Assembly: GCA_017425345.1 (NCBI GenBank)
Contig: JAFOML010000043.1
Span: 1 to 55,597, forward strand
DNA length: 55,597 bases
Direction of reading: 5' to 3'
Origin: Eubacterium sp.
GTDB taxonomy: Bacteria; Bacillota_A; Clostridia; Peptostreptococcales; Anaerovoracaceae
Part shown: piece after piece, positions 45,295 to 53,180 of the stretch
Position numbering within the stretch: position 1 is the stretch's first letter
Layout: each line of letters opens with the position of its first letter
Translations under genes and position numbers: made by a program
Notes under the pieces: generated by a model
What the model saw: only the letters and a program-made list of their open reading frames with translations
Databases searched by the model: none
What the model was told of the DNA's origin: nothing

Positions 45295-45948
45295 TCACTC
45301 CCTCCATTCCGGCCCACGCAGTCTTACGCACACAAAGAGCGCGAGCGCGGAAGATGCCAGCAGCAGAAGCAGCGCAAACAAAGGGCTCTCATCTCCGGTA
45401 TTCACGGATTCCACATTCCTCCGTGCGGAAGTCTTCTCCACGTGATTCTGCTGCGGTATCTTTCTGACTGCAGTCTTTGGCAAAGACGTCACTTCATAAG
45501 AAAGCTCCCCCGCTTCCTCCTGCGGCAGCGTGATGATATACGGGGCAAACTTCTGATAGGTTTTCGCCTTCCCGCTCCTGCTGCTCTCCGTCACGATATA
45601 GATGCCGGGATCCAGTCCGGTGAAGACGGACAGACCATCCGATCCGGTTCTTATGGATTTTGTCCATGCGCCGTCTGCTTCTGTGAGGACCCTTTTCGCC
45701 ATCGCCGTATTCCCGCTCCCATTCAGAGCGCCCGTCTCGATCCCGTACGGAGAAGAAAAACTGTGGTCCCACGCATCAAAAGTCCCCACCTTAACGATCG
45801 TTATCTCCGCGCCGCTGATCTTCGTCTGAACGCCACTGTCCTCCACATGCAGATCGACTGTAAGCGAGCCTTCGCCTGCCCACACGGCCGAAACGAAGCA
45901 CACCCAGATGACAGCCGCGGCGATCCCTCTTCTGATTCTTTTTGTCAT
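45295..45948 (-). CDS. Minor (basal) pilin with SpaA/Cna-B-like domain
   Basis: A 217-residue secreted protein. It has a signal peptide ending AVWAG, a Cna-B/SpaA-like beta domain (KISGAEITIVKVGTF, TGLDPGIYIVTE), a polar linker and a C-terminal anchor. The anchor is SVNTGDES at about 182-189, then a hydrophobic helix and an RLRGPEWRE tail. The NTGDES motif differs from LPXTG and is typical of basal pilins attached by a housekeeping or class B-type sortase. The start overlaps the sortase stop by 4 bp. Confidence 0.85.
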   Translation of the reverse strand: MTKRIRRGIAAAVIWVCFVSAVWAGEGSLTVDLHVEDSGVQTKISGAEITIVKVGTFDAWDHSFSSPYGIETGALNGSGNTAMAKRVLTEADGAWTKSIRTGSDGLSVFTGLDPGIYIVTESSRSGKAKTYQKFAPYIITLPQEEAGELSYEVTSLPKTAVRKIPQQNHVEKTSARRNVESVNTGDESPLFALLLLLASSALALFVCVRLRGPEWRE

Positions 45949-46850
45949 GATCTTAATCCTCTGTTTCTCTTTCTGCTCCGGAATGCGAAAAGGAGCAGCG
46001 CAAGCACCCCTGCCGCAAGCGCCACAAGGTAATACGGGACCGGCGGATCCGCCTGCGCGGCCTGCGCCCGTTCCTTTGCCGGATCGTAGCGCACGCGATG
46101 CCCCCGCACCAGAAGCCGGTGCGTATTGACGCCGTAGGGCGTGCAGGTCAGAAGCGTCACCAGATCTCTTCCTTCCTGGATGGAAAGCGCCTCTGTCTTC
46201 TCCGGCAGAACGACCCGGATCCGGTCAACCCGGTAGGCAAGCACCCGCCCGAGAACATGCAGGTAGAACTCATCCCCCTTCACCATCCGGTCCAGGTCTG
46301 TAAAAAGTCTGGCATTCGGCAGCCCGCGATGCGCCGCCAGCACGGCATGATTTCCTTTTCCGCCGACAGGGAGGCTGGTCCCCTCGATATGTCCGCACCC
46401 CTCCTCCAGCGCCTGTTTTCCGATCCCGTGATGAATCGAAAGCGTGATCCCGATCTTCGGGATCTCTATGTATCCCATGATCTGATTTCCCGCTGGATTC
46501 AGAAGCTGGTCATAAGGGTGCTCCAGCACGTACTCCTCCTCCGTATCGAACGCATCTTTGATGTAGTTTCGCCGGTGCTGCCTGTTGTAGGCTCTGGCCT
46601 CCTTAAGAATCGCTCTGCGTTTCTCGCCGGAGATTCCTCGGGCTGCCTGCTCGTAGAACCGCGCGGCCTTCCTCTGCCGGTACTGGTTCATCAGGTTGCT
46701 GACCGTCGGGTAGAACAGCGCTCCGAAGCTCGCGGTGTATCCGATGGTCACCAGCAGGATCACGGCGGTGCGTCGGAGGGTCCGGAGGCGGGTCACAGGG
46801 CCCGCCTCTCCTTCCTTCTTATACAAAATCTCAGCCCTGCGCCTCCTCAT
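45945..46850 (-). CDS. Class C (pilus-polymerising) sortase
   Basis: A 301-residue sortase with N-terminal and C-terminal membrane helices, as in class C. The catalytic residues are H174 (LAAHRG), C236 (LLTCTPYG) and R245 (VNTHRLLVRG). The lid region reads EHPYDQLLN (111-113 HPY), so the usual Asp-Pro-aromatic lid anchor has lost its aspartate. It links pilin subunits through a pilin lysine. The start overlaps the major pilin end by 20 bp; a downstream GTG near codon 19, with a better-spaced GGAG, is an alternative start. Confidence 0.92.
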   Translation of the reverse strand: MRRRRAEILYKKEGEAGPVTRLRTLRRTAVILLVTIGYTASFGALFYPTVSNLMNQYRQRKAARFYEQAARGISGEKRRAILKEARAYNRQHRRNYIKDAFDTEEEYVLEHPYDQLLNPAGNQIMGYIEIPKIGITLSIHHGIGKQALEEGCGHIEGTSLPVGGKGNHAVLAAHRGLPNARLFTDLDRMVKGDEFYLHVLGRVLAYRVDRIRVVLPEKTEALSIQEGRDLVTLLTCTPYGVNTHRLLVRGHRVRYDPAKERAQAAQADPPVPYYLVALAAGVLALLLFAFRSRKRNRGLRS

Positions 46851-48408
46851 CTCTCCTCTTCAGGACAAACATGGTGATTCCGATCACGCCTGCTACGCCG
46901 ATCAGCGTCAGCATTGCCGTTCCGGCTCCGCCGGTAGACGGCAGGTTCTGGAAGGCAGTATTGGTGATATTTGCGACTACTTCATTCTGCGCGGTCGGTT
47001 CGGCCGTATATGTCGCGGTGCCGACACTCGCTCCGGTCTCATCTGTAATAGTAACGGTATAGCTTGTCAGCTCTTTTCCGGCGTTGGTCTTCGTCACCAC
47101 ATCGTTCTCATAGGACGACGTGTCTGTGTCTGCTTCCGTACCGAGAACAGCGCTGATCTCGACCGTATAGGTGTGATCATTCGTCGCATATCCATTCGGC
47201 GCGGTGGTCTCCACCATCGTATAGGTGCCGACGTCAAGACCGCTGAAGGTCAATATCCCGTCTGTTCCGGTAGTGCAGCTGAGAGGCTCCGCCAGACTTC
47301 CGCCGCTCAGTTGGAACACGGCCCCGTCCAGTGTTTTGGACGTATCCTTGTCGTCGACTTTCTTCGCTTTGAAGCGGAAGGTGTACACCTTGTTCTGATC
47401 CAGAATCTTCTCTGTGTGACTGCTGTTCGGGTCGTTGGAATAGGTCACCTCCACATCATTGTCATTTCCGCTGAAGTTCAGCGCGGCATCCCCCGTGATC
47501 TGCGCCGAATAAGCCAGTGTGACGCTCTCCCCTCCATGTGCCAGGATCCAGCCCGGCGCCAGCGTTACCGTCATCTTCTGTCCTTCGTAAGCCGTCGTAT
47601 AGTCTGTCCCGAGCGTCAGGGCATTTCCGCCGGCTGTGACAGTCAGATCTCTGCGGTTCGTCTGCCCGGCGCTCAGCGTGTCTGTGATGATGTACTGCGC
47701 AGACTTGTATGCCGCGGTGTCATAGGCCGGAATATCAGCGGTAATCTCATACCTTACCGTATCTCCGAAGCTCACGGTATCACCGTGGCCTTTCCCGGTG
47801 TTGGCAGATCCCGGAGCTGTGCCCTTGTTTACGATTTCCTTCTCTGCTGTTACGGATGTATGCTTGGCCTGCACCGGGCTTCCGCCGACAACGAACTCGC
47901 CGGTGCCGTCCAGCGTGCCGGCTGTGATCTGTGAGTTCTCATCGTATCCGATGGAAATGATCATCGGATTATAGATATTCTGGTTGGTGCCCCGGACCAT
48001 GACCAGATACATGCCGGCGCCGAGCTGCCCGGAACGGTACGTGCAGCTGCCCTGACCGACGGTTCCTCCGGTATCCGTATCGTTCATGGGGATCGCCGAA
48101 GCGGATACCGTTCCGCTGTTGATGTTATTGACGATCGTATCGATCTCGGCCAGGGTCGGCTGCTCCAGGTCAGCAATGGAGACTCCGCTCACCGTCTGAT
48201 ACTTCTGCAGACCGGCAGTCGTGTATTTCGCCTCTGCGATCTTATATGCGCGGACGAGCGCGCCATGCTCGATGTGAGAGACTGCGATAGTCGAAGTGTC
48301 CGTCTGGACCGGCGTGTTCGCCGCCAGAGACGGGGCCGCCATGCACAAAGTCAATAGGCCGGCAGCTGCGCAAATTCCTGCTTGTTTCATCATTTTTCTG
48401 AGCTTCAT
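46831..48408 (-). CDS. LPXTG-anchored major pilin (SpaH/EbpB-like)
   Basis: A 525-residue fimbrial shaft protein. The signal peptide ends APSLAA near residue 30. The N-domain is followed by SPVQAKHTSVTAEKEI, where K182 is in the position of the pilin-motif lysine (YPKN in relatives). A central isopeptide-type domain (TVRYEITADIPAY) and a Cna-B domain with E-box YTMVETTAPNGY follow. The sorting signal LPSTGG is at 489, then a hydrophobic helix and a KRRDEE tail. AAGGAG precedes the ATG. It is the first gene of the pilus operon, as expected for the most abundant subunit. Confidence 0.93.
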   Translation of the reverse strand: MKLRKMMKQAGICAAAGLLTLCMAAPSLAANTPVQTDTSTIAVSHIEHGALVRAYKIAEAKYTTAGLQKYQTVSGVSIADLEQPTLAEIDTIVNNINSGTVSASAIPMNDTDTGGTVGQGSCTYRSGQLGAGMYLVMVRGTNQNIYNPMIISIGYDENSQITAGTLDGTGEFVVGGSPVQAKHTSVTAEKEIVNKGTAPGSANTGKGHGDTVSFGDTVRYEITADIPAYDTAAYKSAQYIITDTLSAGQTNRRDLTVTAGGNALTLGTDYTTAYEGQKMTVTLAPGWILAHGGESVTLAYSAQITGDAALNFSGNDNDVEVTYSNDPNSSHTEKILDQNKVYTFRFKAKKVDDKDTSKTLDGAVFQLSGGSLAEPLSCTTGTDGILTFSGLDVGTYTMVETTAPNGYATNDHTYTVEISAVLGTEADTDTSSYENDVVTKTNAGKELTSYTVTITDETGASVGTATYTAEPTAQNEVVANITNTAFQNLPSTGGAGTAMLTLIGVAGVIGITMFVLKRRDEEAQG

Positions 48409-48470
48409 ACGGTTCTCCTTTTCTTATCATGCGGTGCCCTCTGTTTCCCGATCTGTTCCAGACAGCAGAA

Positions 48471-48517
48471 CAGGCACGAAAAAACGGAAACCTCTCGGTT
48501 TCCGTTTATCGTGCCTG
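48471..48517 (-). terminator. Long terminator-like hairpin in the pilus operon leader
   Basis: A near-perfect stem of about 21 bp with loop GAGA: the core ACGGAAACC/GGTTTCCGT is followed by TTTTTT on the minus strand, and the outer CAGGCACGA/TCGTGCCTG clamps the T-run. It lies downstream of the apparent pilus promoter and upstream of the pilin start. It may act as an attenuator for the pilus operon, as the terminator of the DUF3048 gene, or both. Confidence 0.75.
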
Positions 48518-48541
48518 TATCTACAGCTTGTCTATGTTAGC

Positions 48542-48570
48542 ATCATAACACAGGATTCATTCTCATACAA
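48542..48570 (-). promoter_or_regulatory. Probable promoter of the pilus operon
   Basis: On the minus strand TTGTAT (48565-48570), 17 bp, TATGAT (48542-48547). Transcription would start near 48535 and give a leader of about 127 nt that contains the long hairpin. Confidence 0.6.
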
Positions 48571-48610
48571 TACCTTTTTTTGGAAATTCGGAAAATCTTT
48601 TCCAACACAG

Positions 48611-49771
48611 TTAATCGTTGTAAACCTTCGAAGTTCCGCCGTGATTCGAGGAGACCCATCCAATCCAGGTCTTGCCCTGATTCATCTTGGCCTTCACTTC
48701 GATCTTCTCGATCTCTTCTTCCGTCTTTCCGGCTTCTCTGGCAGCTTCCTTTGCCTTCTTAGTCGCCTTGGTATCGATCAGGATCAGCTTGTGATTCTTG
48801 ACCTTCCAGTCGATCTTCTTGATCTTACCCTGGCTCAGCAGCTGGCCCTTACCCCCTGCCAGCTTATAGTCGCAGTACACGACGCTGGAGCCGGAACCCT
48901 TGTAGTTCGTCTTCTCCTGATACTCGGTCTTATCGAAGAGAACCAGCAGATTGTCACGCTTCAGATCGTTCTCAAAGTGACTGGTGTGATACATATGATC
49001 TTCTTTATCATAATTCCAATAAACATTCTCAAAGGAACGCTCCGAAAAGCTGACATCCAGTGCCAGTGCCTTCTTTCCGACCTTCTTGGTCTTCTTGTAG
49101 AAGCGGAGATTCGTAAACTTGTTCGGCGTTTCACGGAATCCCTTCTTCTTGATGGCCTTCGGCACCTTGTCTCCATACAGGATTCCGGTATGCTCGGAGG
49201 ATACAGCTCTGGAACTGTCTCTTCCGTACAGGCCGATATCGTCATCGAAGGTCATCTCATCGATATGGCTGACCATCTCCTCATGGAATACTGTATTGGC
49301 GCCGATATAGCCGCCCTCTGTGTGGCTCTTTCCCCAGTGGAAGAAGATCGCATCAAACAGTCTTGCGAACCTGATGTAAGGCGGACGCGCGCTTCTCATC
49401 GGTCCGATGACCTCCGGCAGCTTGTTGTAGTCCGCGTACATCCACAGCGTACGGGAGATGCCGCCTTCTACCTCACCCTGCAGGATGATGTCCGGTGAAT
49501 ACTTCTCATCTGTCATGCCCCACTGCGGTCTAGCATCCGGGGCGTTTTCGACGACGAACGAGACAATGCGCTGATTGATCGCTTCCTTATCAAATCCGTC
49601 GTACTCACTTACGCCTGTCAGCGGATTATGAACCGGAACATAGACCGGTTCCTCTTCAGCGACTGCCGCCGATGATCCTGCTTCCTTCTGGCTGCCGCAT
49701 CCCGTCATGAGGACGGTGCCGCATGCCAGTATCCCGATCAGGACCAGGATTCCCCATATTCTTTTCTTCAC
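48611..49771 (-). CDS. DUF3048 (YerB-like) lipoprotein
   Basis: A 386-residue secreted lipoprotein with a short signal ending in the lipobox VLMTGCGS. Features of the DUF3048 family are HNPLTGVSEYD near the N-terminus, ENAPDARPQWGM and RSARPPYIRFARLFDAIFFHWG. It starts at GTG (KKRIWGILVLIG) with GGGAGAG upstream; the reading frame stays open much further but that part runs antisense to the next gene and has no start support. Function is unknown; YerB-type proteins are extracytoplasmic. Confidence 0.88.
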   Translation of the reverse strand: MKKRIWGILVLIGILACGTVLMTGCGSQKEAGSSAAVAEEEPVYVPVHNPLTGVSEYDGFDKEAINQRIVSFVVENAPDARPQWGMTDEKYSPDIILQGEVEGGISRTLWMYADYNKLPEVIGPMRSARPPYIRFARLFDAIFFHWGKSHTEGGYIGANTVFHEEMVSHIDEMTFDDDIGLYGRDSSRAVSSEHTGILYGDKVPKAIKKKGFRETPNKFTNLRFYKKTKKVGKKALALDVSFSERSFENVYWNYDKEDHMYHTSHFENDLKRDNLLVLFDKTEYQEKTNYKGSGSSVVYCDYKLAGGKGQLLSQGKIKKIDWKVKNHKLILIDTKATKKAKEAAREAGKTEEEIEKIEVKAKMNQGKTWIGWVSSNHGGTSKVYND

Positions 49772-49795
49772 TCTAACCACTCTCCCAATTCTGTG

Positions 49796-49835
49796 AAGAT
49801 CTGCGCGCTTACCCCCTGCTGCGCAAAAAGATCTT
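49796..49835. repeat. Hairpin in the leader of the DUF3048 gene
   Basis: AAGATCTGCGC pairs with GCGC-aaaa-AGATCTT across a 14-nt loop region in the 300-bp gap upstream of the DUF3048 gene. This gap otherwise holds A/T-rich DNA and, at its right end, the lactate dehydrogenase promoter and operator. No riboswitch is recognised. Confidence 0.45.
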
Positions 49836-49981
49836 TTCCATGCGTCATTCCAAATGATCTCATTTTTCGTGCGAATGTTCCATGATGATTGTATCATACT
49901 CTTTCTTGGTTTACCATAATTTTTTAACAAAAATTTCTTTTCTTTGAAAAGCTGCCCTTTGCGGCGATTTGTAATGACGTC

Positions 49982-50015
49982 AATATTATCCTTGTCTAAA
50001 AAGTGGGATAATATT
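49982..50015. promoter_or_regulatory. Candidate operator of the D-lactate dehydrogenase gene
   Basis: Perfect 10-bp inverted repeat AATATTATCC-N14-GGATAATATT. The arms surround the -35 box and the right arm meets the -10 box, the position expected of a repressor site. Confidence 0.6.
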
Positions 50016-50020
50016 ATAAT
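49992..50020 (+). promoter_or_regulatory. Promoter of the D-lactate dehydrogenase gene
   Basis: TTGTCT, 17 bp, TATAAT, with about 45 nt of leader before the ATG. Confidence 0.8.
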
Positions 50021-50071
50021 ACATTCTAGATTTGCAAAAATGGCGGAACAGCAAGACAACAGGAGAAGAAG

Positions 50072-51031
50072 ATGAAGATGTTCGTATACGGCCTCCGCGA
50101 ATACGACGAGAGGCAATACTTTGATAAGTTCAGCAAGCAGTATGATGTGGAGATCGCGTCCTGCGGGGAGAAACCGACTCTGGAAAACGCCTGGATGGCT
50201 GAGGGCTTTGAGGCGATAAACATCCTCACGGCGCCAGTGGACAAGGCGATGATCGACCGCTACAGCGAGATGGGGATCCGTGTCATCGTGACCAGGACCA
50301 TCGGCTACGACCACATCGACTACATCTACGCACGGGAGAAAGGGATCGGTGTCCTGAACATCACCTATTCTCCGGCAACGGTCGCGGACTATACGCTGAT
50401 GATGATCCTGATGGGCATCCGGAAGATCAAATACATCCGTCTCCGCGCAGCGGTGCAGGATTACACGCTGGAGGGAAAGATCGCCTGTGAGCTCGGCAAC
50501 CTGACTGTCGGTATCATCGGTACCGGCAGGATCGGTACCTGTGTCGCCAGAGAGCTGACCGGCTTCGGCTGCCGCATGCTGGCATACGATCCCTATCCGA
50601 AGGAAGAGATTGCGGACATCGTGACCTACACGGATATGGATACGCTCCTCCGTGAGAGCGATGTCATCACGCTTCACGCGCCTGCGACACCGGATAACTA
50701 TCACATCATCGACGCGGACGCATTCGCAAAGATGAAAGATGGCGCCGGCCTCGTCAACTGCGCGCGCGGCGCGCTCGTCGACAGCGATGCGCTGATCGAG
50801 AACATCGAGAACAGCCACCTGTCCTTCGCCTGCCTCGACACGGTCGAGCACGAATACGGCCTTTATTACTACAACCGGATGGGCGAGCCGCTGAACAACC
50901 CGAGGCTTGCGGTCCTGAACTCCCACCCGAACGTCATCACGACGCCGCACATGGCCTTCTACACACAGGAAGCCGTTTCCGATATGGTGGAGCATTCCAT
51001 TATCAATACATTGGAATATCTGCAGAAATAA
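50072..51031 (+). CDS. D-lactate dehydrogenase (D-2-hydroxyacid dehydrogenase, VanH-like)
   Basis: A 319-residue D-isomer-specific 2-hydroxyacid dehydrogenase. NAD motif: VGIIGTGRIG. Catalytic arginine: NCARGALVD. Catalytic glutamate: CLDTVEHE. Catalytic histidine: TTPHMAFYT. The YSPATVADYTLMMILMGIR block is VanH/Ldh-like. It reduces pyruvate to D-lactate with NADH. Reduction of another 2-oxo acid, such as 2-oxoisocaproate, is possible. It is a single-gene transcript with its own promoter, operator-like repeat and terminator. Confidence 0.92.
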   Translation: MKMFVYGLREYDERQYFDKFSKQYDVEIASCGEKPTLENAWMAEGFEAINILTAPVDKAMIDRYSEMGIRVIVTRTIGYDHIDYIYAREKGIGVLNITYSPATVADYTLMMILMGIRKIKYIRLRAAVQDYTLEGKIACELGNLTVGIIGTGRIGTCVARELTGFGCRMLAYDPYPKEEIADIVTYTDMDTLLRESDVITLHAPATPDNYHIIDADAFAKMKDGAGLVNCARGALVDSDALIENIENSHLSFACLDTVEHEYGLYYYNRMGEPLNNPRLAVLNSHPNVITTPHMAFYTQEAVSDMVEHSIINTLEYLQK

Positions 51032-51036
51032 CGAGC

Positions 51037-51059
51037 GAGGCTGCCCTTAGGGCAGCCTC
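51037..51059. terminator. Terminator after D-lactate dehydrogenase
   Basis: Ten-bp stem GAGGCTGCCC/GGGCAGCCTC with a 3-nt loop, followed by TTCTACTATT on the plus strand. It may also end the convergent S41 transcript. Confidence 0.82.
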
Positions 51060-51067
51060 TTCTACTA

Positions 51068-53023
51068 TTACTCTTTATTTGCCTTCTTGTACTTCCGCAC
51101 TTCCTTCGCAATACCGTCTGCATCGTACCACGGCACGGTCGGGATATCGAGGATCGAATTACCCATCTTCAGATCCATCTTGACCGCCTTCTCATCGGAG
51201 ACGAATCCTTTCTCCGTCTGAACGCCGATCTTCCACTTGCCGGAGATAACGCCGTGCATGCCGAATGCATCGATAAACATGCCGACAACACAGTCACCGC
51301 CGCCCGGTTTCGCGCCCATGATCTTCGCCAGACCCTGCTTTTGGGCAAAGAACGGCAGCGCGGTAGCACAGGAATAGGAACTGCCGCTGGTCATGATATA
51401 GAAATCATATTGGCCGCCGTATCCGTCCTGATCGTCAAATACACCGTCCAGATTTGTATCGACATGATAATACTCTTCCCGGTACTGATTCGAGAGCATT
51501 GCCTGCGTCGTAAATTTGGCTTCTCCATCCGGTGACAGGAATCCCAGAATCGTAACGAGACCGGCTGCATATCCGCCGCCATTGTTCGACAGATTGATTA
51601 CGACGTTCTTTACTTCCTTATGTTTCTTGATATCCTCAAAGCAGTGATAGAAGAATGCAAAGTTGCTCTTCGCATAATCCGCCTTGGTCGGCGGTTTCAG
51701 GTAAAACTGACTCGTCACATCATTCATGAATGCATCGAAATAGATCACTGCCGTATCTCCGGAATAATCCAGCCGCAGATTTCCGTATCCTCCTGGTTTC
51801 GTGGCACTCATATATATCGTCCATCCATAAAGACCGGTCACTTCCGGAATATCGTCTTTCTCGAAAAGGATAGGCGCCAGCGCGTCCGAACCCTTGCCGT
51901 TTAAAATGGATTCAAATACTTCATTGGCAAAGTCCGTATTGTTTGTGGGATCCTCAAGATGGATCTCGTCCTTCACATTATCGATCGTTGACTTCATTTC
52001 AGTCTTTCTGCCGTATACGCCCTGTTCCGGCAGCAGCGCATCATGTCCGCTGTCAAACAGATAATAGATCAGCAGTGCTTCGATCGCCATGACGTCCGCG
52101 GGATTCGTAGATGTCATCGCTTTTTTCGCGCTGAGTTTGGTAAAATATGCGTCAAAATTTTCCACGCCCAGCTCATCCTTATGTCCATAGCTCAGGTCAA
52201 GCAGCAGACACGTCGTATAGTAGGCGTAATTCGCATAGGCTTTCGTGCAGGTGTCTTTCTCCGTGAATGGCCCGCTGAAATAGGCATCGAAATACGGGAT
52301 CTTCTTTTCGGAAGCATTATATTCGGCGAGCTCATCACTTACAGAAACGATATCAAAATAATCCTTACCGTTATAAGAGTAGATGTTCTGATTCGCGACC
52401 ATACCGAAGGTGTTCTGCAGCACCAGGAACGGCAGCAGCACATCCTCCCCGCATGCGATCGGTGTGACCTGGTAGTCATCCAGTTTGATCGTCAGAGGCT
52501 CTGCTTCCGTCTCTGTGCCCGAATTCATGGTCGAGACGCGGATCACATCAAACTCTTCCGTCTCGAGAATACCGCTGTTTATAGCCCCTTCTGCATTCGG
52601 GCCGGCAAATGCAGATGCATTCTCAAATGCAATCGTATTCTCTTTGGTATCGATCACCGCATTGGAACCGCAATGTGTGGCCGTTAGGATTCCATCGTCC
52701 CAGGCGAATGAAACGTCATCGCAAATGTATGCCAGATACTGCTTGACCGAAATATACGGAACATCTTCAAATCCGTCCACCGCATAGGTTGCGATCGTAG
52801 TCCATCTGCCAATCGATCCCTCTTCGAAGAAACGGCTGTCCTCGTACTGCACCTTCACATTATCCGGCAGCACATCTGCCGGCGGTGCCTCTATCTCAGC
52901 TGCCGTCGATTCTGCCGCTGACCCGGCCGCCTCCTCTCCCTGTCCGCTTTCGCCGCAGGCTGTAATGACCAGAATCATAGCAAGGGCAAGCAGCAGACAT
53001 AACAACTTCCGGCTCTTCTTCAT
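51068..53023 (-). CDS. S41-type peptidase-like lipoprotein
   Basis: A 651-residue secreted lipoprotein: signal LLCLLLALAMILVITACGES, with the lipobox cysteine in ITAC. Residues about 80-250 resemble a copper-amine-oxidase-like N-terminal module (VKQYLAYICDDVSFAW). The C-terminal third is a tail-specific (S41) protease fold: VVINLSNNGGGY, IMTSGSSYSCATALPFF with the probable nucleophile serine, and GAKPGGGDCVVG. No PDZ domain is recognised, which is unlike CtpA-type enzymes. The start MKKSRKLLCLL follows GGAGG. Activity and substrate are unknown. Confidence 0.8.
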   Translation of the reverse strand: MKKSRKLLCLLLALAMILVITACGESGQGEEAAGSAAESTAAEIEAPPADVLPDNVKVQYEDSRFFEEGSIGRWTTIATYAVDGFEDVPYISVKQYLAYICDDVSFAWDDGILTATHCGSNAVIDTKENTIAFENASAFAGPNAEGAINSGILETEEFDVIRVSTMNSGTETEAEPLTIKLDDYQVTPIACGEDVLLPFLVLQNTFGMVANQNIYSYNGKDYFDIVSVSDELAEYNASEKKIPYFDAYFSGPFTEKDTCTKAYANYAYYTTCLLLDLSYGHKDELGVENFDAYFTKLSAKKAMTSTNPADVMAIEALLIYYLFDSGHDALLPEQGVYGRKTEMKSTIDNVKDEIHLEDPTNNTDFANEVFESILNGKGSDALAPILFEKDDIPEVTGLYGWTIYMSATKPGGYGNLRLDYSGDTAVIYFDAFMNDVTSQFYLKPPTKADYAKSNFAFFYHCFEDIKKHKEVKNVVINLSNNGGGYAAGLVTILGFLSPDGEAKFTTQAMLSNQYREEYYHVDTNLDGVFDDQDGYGGQYDFYIMTSGSSYSCATALPFFAQKQGLAKIMGAKPGGGDCVVGMFIDAFGMHGVISGKWKIGVQTEKGFVSDEKAVKMDLKMGNSILDIPTVPWYDADGIAKEVRKYKKANKE

Positions 53024-53117
53024 ATTATCCTCCTGCCTTTTCACATTCCTCAACAATATATGAAAATTTTACCACAAAACCTATGCCTCTGATAGACCTT
53101 TTTCTGACTCTTCTCAT

Positions 53118-53146
53118 TTGTCGTATTATTCAGCTCATGTTATACT
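53118..53146 (+). promoter_or_regulatory. Promoter of the EEP-family gene
   Basis: TTGTCG, 17 bp, TATACT, with a leader of about 28 nt. Confidence 0.7.
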
Positions 53147-53180
53147 GAAAGAAAGTTGGAATGCGGAAAGGAAGGACCTC

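Noticed and set aside
49772..50995. N-terminal extension of the DUF3048 gene over 400 codons
   Set aside because: The extension runs antisense to D-lactate dehydrogenase and through its promoter; the lipoprotein signal starts at the GTG at 49771.
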